Shown here: one piece after another, positions 26,826-34,507 of the stretch | Layout: each line of letters starts with the position of its first letter | How positions within the stretch are numbered: the first letter of the stretch is position 1 | Origin: JACDQM01 sp044373315 | Lineage (GTDB): Bacteria; Pseudomonadota; Gammaproteobacteria; Burkholderiales; Burkholderiaceae_C | Direction: 5' to 3' | Assembly (NCBI RefSeq): GCF_044373315.1 | Contig: NZ_JBILQK010000011.1 | Coordinates: forward strand, 1 to 64,000 | Length of the DNA stretch: 64,000 nucleotides | Program-made: the position numbers and the translations under genes | The notes under the pieces: model-generated | What the model was told of the DNA's origin: nothing | Database searches by the model: none | Seen by the model: the letters and a program-made list of their open reading frames with translations, nothing else

Positions 26826-27074
26826 TCAGTCGGTGGCCAGCGGCGGCAGCAGGCTGATCAGTTCCTTGACGAAGTCCAGCGCTTCTTCCGGCGTGGCGAA
26901 GTAGTACTCGCCGCCCAGGTCAACCGAGTCGCCATCGGGGCCGATGTGCACCACGGCCCAGCCTTCGGCGCCGCCGCCTATGGCGCAGAGGCCGAAGCTG
27001 CCGGGGGCCAGGCCCTGGGCCGAGCCCGAGGTGACAAAGATGTCGCGGCCGAGGTGGGCGTGGTATCGCTTCAA
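26826..27074 (-). CDS. small hypothetical protein, TTG start
   Basis: 82 residues: RDIFVTSGSAQGLAPGSFGLCAIGG, GWAVVHIGPDGDSVDLGGEYYFATPEEALDFVKELISLLPPL. Acidic, no signal or membrane segment, codon use like the surroundings. The frame has no ATG. A TTG at 27074 is the only upstream start, with no clear Shine-Dalgarno, so the start is uncertain; the frame stays open about 20 codons further. I do not recognise the family. It lies between the dyad repeat and mltA, in the same direction as mltA. Confidence 0.55.
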   Translation of the reverse strand: MKRYHAHLGRDIFVTSGSAQGLAPGSFGLCAIGGGAEGWAVVHIGPDGDSVDLGGEYYFATPEEALDFVKELISLLPPLATD

Positions 27075-27110
27075 GGGGCAGTCGATCGCAAGGGGTGGGC
27101 GTGCATTGTC

Positions 27111-28322
27111 TCAGCGCCCGCTGCTGCGCCCTGGCTCGCGCGGCCACAGCGCCCACATGCGCAGCGCCTGCTTGGTGCGGCCGGCCTGGAATTCAGCCTC
27201 GCTGCCCCAGCCCCAGAAAAAGTCGGCGCGCACCGCGCCTGTGATGGCACTGCCGGTGTCCTGGGCCATCACCAGGCGGCGCAGCGGCGTGGTGGACAGC
27301 GGCTCGGTGGCATCCAGCCACACGGGAGTGCCATAGGGGATGCTGCTGCGGTCCACCGCGATCGAGCGGCCCGGCGTCAGCGGCACACCCTGGGCGCCGC
27401 GCGGCCCCACCGAGGGGTCGGCCAGCGGCTCTTCGCGGAAGAAGACATAGCGCGGGTTCAGCCCCGAGAGCTCGGCCGCACGCTGCGGATTGCGCCGGGA
27501 CCAGTCGCGCAGACCGGCCCAGGAGGCTTCGGCCGGCTGGATCTCGCCGCGCTCGATCAGCGCGCGTGCCAGCGACTGGAAGGGCTGGTCGTTGTGGCCG
27601 GCAAAGGCCATGCGCACCAGGCGCTGGCGGCCGTCTGGCTCGCTGATCTGCAGCCTGCCCGAGCCCTGGATCTGCAGCAGCAGCAGGTCCATCGGGTCTT
27701 GCAAATAGGCCAGCTCATATGGCTTGAGGCGGGTGCGCACGGCAGGGTCGCCCTCGATCTGCGCGCGGCTGGGCAGGGGCTTGCGCTGGGCCAGTTCCGG
27801 CGGCGGCGCATGCAGCGGCACGCGGAAGGCGGCTTGCGGCTGGCGGCTGGCCTGCAGCAGAGGTTCGAAGTAGCCGGTCATCAGGCCCTCGCTGCTGCCT
27901 TCGTGGCTCTCGATGCGCCAGGGCTGCAGGTGCTTCATCAGCCACAGATGGGCGTCCATATCGTTGCCGGGCGCCTGCAGCGCTGCGCGTGCGCAGAGCT
28001 CGGCCCAGCCGGGCGCGGGCCGGGCGCAGCCCAGGGTCAGCGCGGGCCAGATTTCGGCGGCGCGGTCCTGGCCCCAGCCGGGCAGCTCGGCCCAGTCGCT
28101 GGCGATCCAGCGCGAGCGTTCACGTTGCAGCGTGGCGCGCGGGCGCTCGACGGCCGGGGGCGGCGGCGTGGCGAGGGCCGGCGCCGCGGGCATGGCTGGC
28201 AATTCAGCGGCCCGTTCCAGGGGTGGTGCCGGCGTGGTGGAGCAGGCGGTCAGCAGCACTCCTAGAATGGCGCCCGCCAGGCCGAGGGCGGTGCGGCGGG
28301 AATGAAGACGGGAAACGAACAT
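27111..28322 (-). CDS. mltA: membrane-bound lytic murein transglycosylase A
   Basis: 403 residues. A lipoprotein signal (GLAGAILGVLLTACSTTP) anchors it in the outer membrane. The MltA and 3D domains follow: TGYFEPLLQASRQPQ, LQIQGSGRL, GRSIAVDRSSIPYGTPVWLD, and the catalytic region AQDTGSAITGAVRADFFWG. It cleaves the MurNAc-GlcNAc bond in peptidoglycan to give 1,6-anhydro ends. Length matches the family. Start at 28322: its ATG overlaps the ATG of the divergent small membrane protein by two bases (CATG). AAGAG is nine bases upstream. The NAG genes at 51-60 kb could consume the products, which is inference. Confidence 0.9.
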   Translation of the reverse strand: MFVSRLHSRRTALGLAGAILGVLLTACSTTPAPPLERAAELPAMPAAPALATPPPPAVERPRATLQRERSRWIASDWAELPGWGQDRAAEIWPALTLGCARPAPGWAELCARAALQAPGNDMDAHLWLMKHLQPWRIESHEGSSEGLMTGYFEPLLQASRQPQAAFRVPLHAPPPELAQRKPLPSRAQIEGDPAVRTRLKPYELAYLQDPMDLLLLQIQGSGRLQISEPDGRQRLVRMAFAGHNDQPFQSLARALIERGEIQPAEASWAGLRDWSRRNPQRAAELSGLNPRYVFFREEPLADPSVGPRGAQGVPLTPGRSIAVDRSSIPYGTPVWLDATEPLSTTPLRRLVMAQDTGSAITGAVRADFFWGWGSEAEFQAGRTKQALRMWALWPREPGRSSGR

Positions 28323-28479
28323 GGGATTGCTCTTGCTTGAGGCTTTCGGCGCGCTGCTGATCTTTGTCTTCATCATCTGGTGGACCATGTTCTCGGGCCG
28401 CAAGAACGGCGAGCGTCGCGGCCATGACGCGGGGACGCAGGAGCAGGATCCCGATCCGAAGGACCCCAAGAAGGACTGA
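28321..28479 (+). CDS. 52-residue single-pass membrane protein
   Basis: Too short for most gene finders. Codons ATG at 28321 to TGA at 28477-28479. An N-terminal hydrophobic helix (LLLLEAFGALLIFVFIIWW, residues 3-21) is followed by a basic patch (SGRKNGERRG) that places the tail inside, and an acidic/Lys C-terminus (EQDPDPKDPKKD). GGGA lies eight bases upstream. The ATG shares two bases with the divergent mltA ATG. Single-span bacterial microprotein of unknown function. Co-regulation with mltA is likely. Confidence 0.65.
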   Translation: MGLLLLEAFGALLIFVFIIWWTMFSGRKNGERRGHDAGTQEQDPDPKDPKKD

Positions 28480-28485
28480 CCGAGC

Positions 28486-30486
28486 TCACCGAGGCGGCAG
28501 CAGGAAGCTGCGCGGCTGCTCGCGCAGGCGCTGCCAGATGGCCCTGCGCAAGCGGGCACGATCAGCCACCTGCAGGCCCTTGGAGCGCAGCGCCAGCTTG
28601 AAGGCCAGGTAGAAACTCACGCCGACATTCAGCAGGCCTGTCAGCGGAATTGCCGCCACACACCACCAGAAACCAGGCTGGTGCAACACCTCCAGCCCCA
28701 GCGCCCCGGCTGCCGCTGCGATCTGGCCGGTGGACAGCGTCACGTGGCGCACCTCGATCGGCAGGCCGAAAAAGGCGGCCAGTGCTGGCAGCAGGCCCAG
28801 CATCATGCCCAGCGAGACATTGGCCGCCAGGCCCGAGATGTTGTGGCGCCACCAGTCGGCCCAGCGCTGTGCGCGCGGCTGCCCTAGGCGGGCCACCAGG
28901 CGCGGGTTCCAGGCGATGGCGGCATCCAGCCGATAGAGCACAAACCAGTTCTCGGCCCAGCCGGCGATCAGGCTGCTGCTGAATAGCAGCACGCCGGTGA
29001 AGGCGGCAAAAGCCAGCGTCGGGCCGAGCAGGGTCAGCGAGTGCAGCACGTAGTCGGCCTGGGGTGCACCGACCAGCGGCGTGCCCAGCAGCCAGGCGCT
29101 CAGCAGCTGGACGGCCAGCACCAGCGGGATCACCGCGCAGAGGTTGCCGACGATGCCGGCCATCTGCGAGCGCAGCAGATGGGCCACCTCGTCAACGAAT
29201 TCTTCCAGTCCCTTCTCGCCGCTCAGGCTGCCGAGCTTCTGTGCCAGCGCGGGCGCCGTCATCGCCGGCTGCTTGGTGGCGACGGTCCAGTGCATCAGCT
29301 GCACCGCGACAAAGCTGGCCGCGTAATTGGCGCCGGCCCAGAAGCCAGCCCAGAAGGCGGGGAAGGCCAGCGCCGCGATCCCGAACTTGACGAAGGTGGT
29401 GATCGCCATCAACGCGCCACCGCCGGCGGCGCTTAGCAGCATGGCGCGGTATTCGCTGCGAGTGCGGGTGATGTAGTGCTCGCCGGTCTCGGCGCTGCGC
29501 TCGGTCACCTTGCGGGCCAGCAGCGAGTAGTGTCGGGCGAACAGGGTGCGCAGGCTGCGCCGCTCCTGGGTGACGCGGGCGAGCTCGGCCAGCAGCCGCG
29601 CCAGCTCGCGCTGCGGCTCAGGCGCCACCAGGCAATCCAGCAGCGCCTCGATGCGACGGATGCGCGCCTGCATCTGTTCGACTTCGAACACGATGTCCAC
29701 CGAAACCCCATGCTGCTCCAGGTGGCGGGGCACGCTGGCGGCCGCACTGCGGCAATCGTCGAGCAGCGCGCGCAGCAGCTGCAGGCGCTGATGCAGCAGC
29801 GCACTGTCGCCCGCGGCCTGGGCAGCCAGCAGCTGCTCAGCTGTGCTGGCGAGCTGTGTGAAGGGCTGGTTCTGCAGCAGAGCTGCATCCATGCGCTGGC
29901 GCAGCGCGCCGGACAGGCCGGCTGAGCGCACCGCGCTGATCAGTGCCGTCAGCCCGGCCTGCATCGGCTCGCGCCAGCTGTGGCCGCTGCCCTCGGCCTG
30001 GGCCAGCAGCGCCGCCAGGCGTTGCAGCAGCGCTGCATCCAGCTGGCTCAGCCATTGCGCGTCCTCAGGTTCGGGGAACAGCAGAACGAACAGCTCGGCC
30101 AGCTCCTGGGTGTCGACCGTGCCCGGCAGCACGCGCAGCCGCAGCCGGTTCAGCAGCTCGCTCCACAAGGCCATGCGGGGCGCGAAACCGACATCCGCAA
30201 ACAGGCCGACGGCGTGCATCTCGCGCCATATCGCCAGCAGCAGCTGCGCCACCGGGCGGGCATGCTCGGGATGGCGCTCCAGCACATTCAGCAGATGGGT
30301 AAGGCGCAGCAGCGGCAGGGGCCGCCCGGAGGGTTCGGCGCCACCCTCATCAGTGCGCGCAACGGGGTGCCGCAGCCATTCGAGCAGACGCACCAGCCAG
30401 AGGTTGCGCGCCGGCAGCGGCGCGCCGGCGTCCGCCGCATTCAGCAGTGCCGTCAGATCCCAGCTGCTTGGACTGCTGCTCGCCAT
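28486..30486 (-). CDS. site-specific recombinase family membrane protein (PF10136)
   Basis: 666 residues. Despite the family name (SpecificRecomb, originally the gonococcal Gcr), no integrase catalytic motif is seen. The N-terminal 330 residues are helical. The C-terminal 300 have several membrane segments (VKFGIAALAFPAFWAGFWAG, GIVGNLCAVIPLVLAVQLLSAW, FAAFTGVLLFSSSLIAGWAENW). The start at 30486 overlaps the apaG stop (TGATG). The frame is open further but that extension overlaps apaG. Function unresolved, with a membrane role likely. Its end is 6 bases from the small membrane gene on the other strand. Confidence 0.8.
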   Translation of the reverse strand: MASSSPSSWDLTALLNAADAGAPLPARNLWLVRLLEWLRHPVARTDEGGAEPSGRPLPLLRLTHLLNVLERHPEHARPVAQLLLAIWREMHAVGLFADVGFAPRMALWSELLNRLRLRVLPGTVDTQELAELFVLLFPEPEDAQWLSQLDAALLQRLAALLAQAEGSGHSWREPMQAGLTALISAVRSAGLSGALRQRMDAALLQNQPFTQLASTAEQLLAAQAAGDSALLHQRLQLLRALLDDCRSAAASVPRHLEQHGVSVDIVFEVEQMQARIRRIEALLDCLVAPEPQRELARLLAELARVTQERRSLRTLFARHYSLLARKVTERSAETGEHYITRTRSEYRAMLLSAAGGGALMAITTFVKFGIAALAFPAFWAGFWAGANYAASFVAVQLMHWTVATKQPAMTAPALAQKLGSLSGEKGLEEFVDEVAHLLRSQMAGIVGNLCAVIPLVLAVQLLSAWLLGTPLVGAPQADYVLHSLTLLGPTLAFAAFTGVLLFSSSLIAGWAENWFVLYRLDAAIAWNPRLVARLGQPRAQRWADWWRHNISGLAANVSLGMMLGLLPALAAFFGLPIEVRHVTLSTGQIAAAAGALGLEVLHQPGFWWCVAAIPLTGLLNVGVSFYLAFKLALRSKGLQVADRARLRRAIWQRLREQPRSFLLPPR

Positions 30487-30860
30487 CAGTGCAGAGTGCC
30501 GGCCTCGGCCAGCAGGAACTCCGGCACTTCGGCGTAGAACACCTCGGCCGCCTCGGTCACGCAGAGGAATCGTCCCTGCATGCTGCCCTGGGGCGTGCCG
30601 ATTTGCGCCCAGGAGCTGTAGCGGAAGCTTTCGCCAGGTTGCAGCAGAGGCTGGTGACCAACTACGGCCAGCCCATGCACTTCCTGCACCGTGCCCTGGG
30701 TGTCGGTGATCTGCCAATGGCGCGCCACCAGCTGCGCCGCAATGTCACCGCTGTTGACGATGGTGATGGTGTAGGAAAAGGCGAAGCTGCCTTGTGCAGC
30801 GTCGGTCTGTTCGGGCAGCGGCTCGACGTGTGCGCTGCAGCTGAATTGCGGTTGTGCCAT
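30486..30860 (-). CDS. apaG: ApaG-family protein
   Basis: 124 residues, the whole being one fibronectin-III-like ApaG domain: FSYTITIVNSGDIAAQLVARHWQITDTQG, VHGLAVVGHQPLLQPGESFRYSS and GSMQGRF. Linked to Co2+/Mg2+ handling in enterobacteria and to ubiquitin-ligase adaptors in eukaryotes, but the bacterial mechanism is not settled. The ATG at 30860 starts MAQPQFSCSAHV; another at 30884 is upstream and less likely. Overlaps the recombinase-family gene by one base, so they are co-translated. Adjacent to mltA and rpe, a common betaproteobacterial neighbourhood. Confidence 0.92.
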   Translation of the reverse strand: MAQPQFSCSAHVEPLPEQTDAAQGSFAFSYTITIVNSGDIAAQLVARHWQITDTQGTVQEVHGLAVVGHQPLLQPGESFRYSSWAQIGTPQGSMQGRFLCVTEAAEVFYAEVPEFLLAEAGTLH

Positions 30861-30933
30861 GCGGCATTCTATGGACTTGGACACGATTGGAAGCGCGTAT
30901 GCTTGTCGGCGCCCAAGCTTGGTGCGTTACCTG

Positions 30934-31761
30934 ATGCCTCGACTGTTGCTGCGCCTGCCTGACCTGACTCCGCCGCGGTCCGCGCCGAAAGGCTGGCGTT
31001 TGGGCGTCGCCCTGGCTTGTCTTGTTGCGAACAGCCTTCCGCCTGCGGCTCAGGCGGCTCAGCCGCCCAAGGCTTTTCGAACCGTGGCGCAGAGCGGCGC
31101 GCCGATCAAGTTCGCGGCACCGGCTTCGGCGCGGCCCGGCATGTGCCGGGAGGTGGCACTTCGGATGGAGCTGATAGACCCGGGGCTGAAATTCACTGGC
31201 CTGGCGACTGAGGCGCCGCTGCGGCGTATCGAGCTCTCGCTCGAGCGCGGCGAGATCGATGTGTTCTTCTGTCTGCTGGACACGCCTGAACGTCGGCAGC
31301 GATTCGACTATCTGCCGGTGCCGATCTACCGGGTCCAGCATGTGTTGGCAGTGCGCGTCGATGAGACGCGCAATCCGCTCAGCCTTCGTGAGTTGGCCGA
31401 CCTGTCACGGAGCGCGCCGGTGTTGGTGACACAAGGCTCGGTGCTGGCCCGCACCTTGGCAAAGGCCGGTGTAATCCATCTGGAGGCGGCGCCAACCGAC
31501 CAGGCTGCGCTGCGTATGCTCGCGGCCGGACGGGCTGATGCGGTCTACGGCCAGGATCTCAACCTGCAGGTGCTGCTGAAGATGCCCGAGTTCGCGGGCA
31601 AGATCAGATTGCTGGAGACCCGGTTCGTCGACGAACAGCACTATGTTGTCGTCGGTCGGCATGTGCCCAGGGCGGCCGTCGAACGCATCGCGGCCGCCCT
31701 GGCCCAGATCGAGCGCAGTGCTTGGCTGCGCGAGTTGCAAGCCAAGTACCAGCAGCCCTGA
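30934..31761 (+). CDS. periplasmic solute-binding-like protein (SBP family 3 type)
   Basis: 275 residues from ATG 30934 (an in-frame ATG at 30871 adds 21). A signal-like segment (GVALACLVANSLPPAAQAAQ) then a bilobal binding-protein fold: PLRRIELSLERGEIDVFFCLLDTPERRQRFDY, HVLAVRVDETRN, QAALRMLAAGRADAVYGQDLNLQVLL, HYVVVGRHVPRAA. These resemble amino-acid-type periplasmic proteins also used as sensor domains. No transporter gene is adjacent. Divergent from apaG. Ligand unknown. Confidence 0.75.
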   Translation: MPRLLLRLPDLTPPRSAPKGWRLGVALACLVANSLPPAAQAAQPPKAFRTVAQSGAPIKFAAPASARPGMCREVALRMELIDPGLKFTGLATEAPLRRIELSLERGEIDVFFCLLDTPERRQRFDYLPVPIYRVQHVLAVRVDETRNPLSLRELADLSRSAPVLVTQGSVLARTLAKAGVIHLEAAPTDQAALRMLAAGRADAVYGQDLNLQVLLKMPEFAGKIRLLETRFVDEQHYVVVGRHVPRAAVERIAAALAQIERSAWLRELQAKYQQP

Positions 31762-31796
31762 ACGCGCAGGGCCGCTGGGCAGGGCTCAGGCTGTGC

Positions 31797-32720
31797 TCAC
31801 TTCGGCAGGATCACCCGATCGATGACATGGATCACGCCATTGGTGGCCAGCACATCGGTGGCGCCGATCTTTGCGCGGCGGCCGTTGGCGTCGGTGATGC
31901 TGAGGCTGCTGTCGACGCTGAAGGTCTGGCCTTGCACGGTGGTGATGGCGGCGCCGACCGGTACATCGGCCTTCAGCACGCGGGCCGGCAGGACGTGGTA
32001 GGTCAGCACCTTGGTCAGCAGGGCCCTGTCGGCCAGCAATTGGGCCTTGCTCACGCCGAGTTCAGTCAGCAGCGCAGCGAAGGCGGCATTGGTCGGCGCG
32101 AACACGGTGAAGGGGCCGGTGCCGCTGAGCGTGTTGCCCAGGCCGGCGGCCGTCACGGCCTCGACCAGGATGCTGAAGTCAGCCGTGGCCATGGCGGTTT
32201 GCACGATGTCCTTGTTGGCCGGCAGCAGCACGCGGTCGACCACATGGATCACACCGTTGGTGGCCTTGACGTTGGTGGCGCTGATGCGGGTGGCGCGGTT
32301 GCGGCCGTCGGTGATAGTCAAGGCGCCGTTGACCGACTCGACCTTGAAGATGCCGCCCTGCACCGTGGTGATGGGCTTGCCCACCGGCACAGAAGCCTGC
32401 TCCACCTTGGCCGGCAGCACGTGATAGGTCAGCACCGCGGTCAGCAGCGGCTTGTTGGCCAGCAGCTGTGCCTTGCTGACACCCAGTTCGCCCAGCAGGG
32501 CCGCAAAGGCGTCGTTGGTGGGCGCGAAGACGGTAAAGGGGCCGGCGCCGGACAGCGTGCCCTGCAGGTCGGCCGCCACAACGGCTTCGACCAGGATGCT
32601 GAAGCGCGGGTCGGCCTGCGCGACCTCGACGATATTGGGTTCGGGGTCGCTGCCGCCGCCGCAGGCGGCGACAAGACTGACCATGGAGACAGCGAACAGG
32701 CGTTTGATCCAGGTAATCAT
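31797..32720 (-). CDS. fasciclin (FAS1) two-domain lipoprotein
   Basis: 307 residues. Lipobox VSMVSLVAACGGGSDP places it on the membrane. Two FAS1 domains are in tandem: VEVAQADPRFSILVEAVVAADLQGTLSGAGPFTVFAPTNDAFAALL then TDGRNRATRISATNVKATNGVIHVVDRVLLP, repeated in the second half with very similar sequence. FAS1 domains mediate adhesion or matrix contacts. Start at 32720 (GGAGAG upstream). 25 bases downstream of the second fasciclin gene in the same operon. Control by the divergent TetR at 33811 is inferred. Confidence 0.88.
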   Translation of the reverse strand: MITWIKRLFAVSMVSLVAACGGGSDPEPNIVEVAQADPRFSILVEAVVAADLQGTLSGAGPFTVFAPTNDAFAALLGELGVSKAQLLANKPLLTAVLTYHVLPAKVEQASVPVGKPITTVQGGIFKVESVNGALTITDGRNRATRISATNVKATNGVIHVVDRVLLPANKDIVQTAMATADFSILVEAVTAAGLGNTLSGTGPFTVFAPTNAAFAALLTELGVSKAQLLADRALLTKVLTYHVLPARVLKADVPVGAAITTVQGQTFSVDSSLSITDANGRRAKIGATDVLATNGVIHVIDRVILPK

Positions 32721-32745
32721 CGGGAACTCTCCGTTGGGGTGGGTT

Positions 32746-33663
32746 TCAAGAGGGTTGGACTGGCAGCAGCGCATCTGCCAGCCGGTGCATCACGCCATTG
32801 CTGGCGCTCAAGTCGCTGCCCGGCAGCAGCGCTTGGCTGCTACCTTGGCTGCTGATCAATCCCAGGGCGCTGAACTCCAGGGGCAGGCCCTGCAGGCTGT
32901 GTGCCAGCGAGCCCCAAGGCAGGCTGTGGCTGGGCCAGCTGCCTGCCAGCAGGTGGTGGCGCAGCACGTCTGCCAGCAGCGCGGGGCTGGACATCAGATG
33001 GCGCTGGCGCAGGCCCATGCGGGCAGCCAGGCGGGTCATGCCCTGGTTCTCGGGCGCCAGTAAGGTGAAAGGGCCTTGAGCGCGCAGCACCGGCTCCAAG
33101 CCGCTGCGTTGCAGGGCCTCTGCGAACAAACTGTGCTCGGACGACTGCCCGATCAAGTCCAGCAAGGAATGTCGAGGGGCGCTCAGCACGCGGTCGATGA
33201 TGTGCACGTGCAGGCTGCCCCAGCGGAGGCCCCGGGCGCGCAGCCTGGCCGTGGCGCCGTGACCGTCCAGCAGATCCAGCTGCCGGCCCTGCGGCGTCAG
33301 TCGCAGCAAGCCTCGACCCAGCGTCGAAAGGGCTTGCGGTGCCGCAGTCTCCGGTTCGTGCAGCGCACTGCTGAGCAGGTGCTCCAGCAGCAGGTGGCAT
33401 AAGCCGCTGCGGTCAGCCAGCAAGGCTTCGAAGCTCACGCCCGTCGCTGCCAGATGGCGCTGCAAGGCGGCATCCGAGGGTGCCAGCAGGGTCAGGCCGT
33501 GACCCTGTTCAATCAGGCCGCTCATGCCGGCGCTGCGCAGGCCTTGCACCAGCCAGTGGATCGACAGCTCGCGGTCGGCGCTGCCTGGAGCAGGCGCTGG
33601 CGCAGGGGGCGCCGCCCGCAAGATCGGGCGGGGCGACGCAGAGGTCTGGAGCAGGTCGAACAT
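32746..33663 (-). CDS. degenerate fasciclin-domain protein without signal peptide
   Basis: 305 residues with two divergent FAS1 repeats: LLAPSDAALQRHLAATGVSFEALLADRSGLCH and a second with LLAPENQGMTRLAARMGLRQRHLMSSPALLAD and SNGVMHRLADALLPV. It starts MFDLLQTSASPRP with a Pro/Ala linker and no signal peptide or lipobox, so its location is unclear and probably cytoplasmic. GAGGACACG precedes the ATG at 33663. First gene of a two-gene operon with the FAS1 lipoprotein. The shared family implies duplication followed by divergence. Function unknown. Confidence 0.8.
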   Translation of the reverse strand: MFDLLQTSASPRPILRAAPPAPAPAPGSADRELSIHWLVQGLRSAGMSGLIEQGHGLTLLAPSDAALQRHLAATGVSFEALLADRSGLCHLLLEHLLSSALHEPETAAPQALSTLGRGLLRLTPQGRQLDLLDGHGATARLRARGLRWGSLHVHIIDRVLSAPRHSLLDLIGQSSEHSLFAEALQRSGLEPVLRAQGPFTLLAPENQGMTRLAARMGLRQRHLMSSPALLADVLRHHLLAGSWPSHSLPWGSLAHSLQGLPLEFSALGLISSQGSSQALLPGSDLSASNGVMHRLADALLPVQPS

Positions 33664-33700
33664 CGTGTCCTCACAGGCGCAAGTCGGGGCGAATGAGTGA

Positions 33701-33729
33701 ACTGTGAACTGAATGGTTCACGAAGTCAA
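33701..33729 (-). promoter_or_regulatory. promoter of the fasciclin operon
   Basis: On the minus strand TTGACT (33729-33724) is followed after 17 bases by CACAGT (33706-33701). The -10 is poor (3 of 6). The palindrome 33704-33721 fills the spacer, as expected for a repressor site. Confidence 0.45.
33704..33721. promoter_or_regulatory. operator, 18-bp palindrome GTGAAC-N6-GTTCAC
   Basis: GTGAACTGAATGGTTCAC has perfect 6-bp arms with a 6-bp centre, same geometry as the operators of the other TetR at 13430. It sits between the -35 and -10 of the divergent fasciclin operon promoter. Candidate binding site of the TetR encoded at 33811. Confidence 0.6.
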
Positions 33730-33798
33730 CTGGTCGGTATCGATAAGTACTTAACGGTATTCGAATGACTGCTTGGTTCAGGTTATTCGGCGACCGTC

Positions 33799-33804
33799 TA
33801 CAAT
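33799..33804 (+). promoter_or_regulatory. -10 box TACAAT for the TetR gene
   Basis: TACAAT matches TATAAT in 5 of 6 and is followed by six bases and then the ATG at 33811. Transcription would begin at or next to the ATG, and no Shine-Dalgarno is present, so the message may be leaderless. The -35 is unclear. Confidence 0.5.
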
Positions 33805-33810
33805 CGCTGC

Positions 33811-34437
33811 ATGGCAAAAGTTTCTTTCCGCGAACAGGTGCTGCAGGCCCGCGAGGACGCGATCGTTGCGTCGGTCAATCGCTTGCTGGCCGAGAAGGGC
33901 TTCGATCTGATGACGGTCGACGAGGTGGTTGCCGATGTCGGTATCGCCAAGGCCAGCCTCTACAAGCATTTCACGTCCAAGGAGGAACTGGCCGCCGCTG
34001 CGATGGTGCGGGTGCTGGAGCGTGCGCTTGCTGAGCTGGCGCGTTTGCGCAGCCTGCCGGAGCTCAGCGCCCTGGATCGCTTGAAGGCGGTGGCGCGCTG
34101 GACCATGCAAGTGCAGTTGGCCGGTGAAATGCCGTCCCTGCCCGCACAGAACTCCAGCTTGAGAGCCGCGCTGGTGGGGCATAAGGTCTATATGGACCGG
34201 CTGCTGACGCTCAGCGACGAACTGGGTGAGTGGATCAGCGAGGCCCAGGAGAAGGCGCAACTGAGCCCGCGCTTGCCGCCGGAAGTGGTGCTCTACACGC
34301 TGTTTGCGCGTGCCTGCGACCCGGTGCTGGGTCTGCTGAAGGCCGGTGGGCAGTACAGCGATGAGCAGATCATCGAGATGCTGCTGGGCACTTGCTTCGA
34401 TGGCCTGGCGGCGGCGGCGCTTGCAGCGCGGCATTAG
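33811..34437 (+). CDS. TetR/AcrR-family transcriptional regulator
   Basis: 208 residues. Helix-turn-helix: VNRLLAEKGFDLMTVDEVVADVGIAKASLYKHFTSKEELAAAAMVRVLE (about residues 23-72). The rest is a helical effector domain. Divergent from the fasciclin operon with an 18-bp palindrome between them. The -10 is six bases before the ATG and there is no Shine-Dalgarno, consistent with a leaderless message. Ligand unknown. Its end is followed 70 bases later by rpe. Confidence 0.88.
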   Translation: MAKVSFREQVLQAREDAIVASVNRLLAEKGFDLMTVDEVVADVGIAKASLYKHFTSKEELAAAAMVRVLERALAELARLRSLPELSALDRLKAVARWTMQVQLAGEMPSLPAQNSSLRAALVGHKVYMDRLLTLSDELGEWISEAQEKAQLSPRLPPEVVLYTLFARACDPVLGLLKAGGQYSDEQIIEMLLGTCFDGLAAAALAARH

Positions 34438-34470
34438 CCGGCGCCGTCCGTGAGCGTCGGATGCGCTCAT

Positions 34471-34476
34471 TAGAAT
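34471..34476 (+). promoter_or_regulatory. -10 box TAGAAT upstream of rpe
   Basis: TAGAAT matches five of six consensus bases and lies 32 bases before the rpe ATG. No convincing -35 is seen, so this is tentative. Confidence 0.35.
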
Positions 34477-34507
34477 CGCGCTTCTCTCCCCCTCAGCCGA
34501 CCGCCCC

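Noticed and set aside
28486..30486. Integrase or mobile element on the strength of the family name site-specific recombinase
   Set aside because: The protein is a membrane protein without integrase catalytic residues and lies in a conserved housekeeping neighbourhood with apaG, so no mobile element is claimed.
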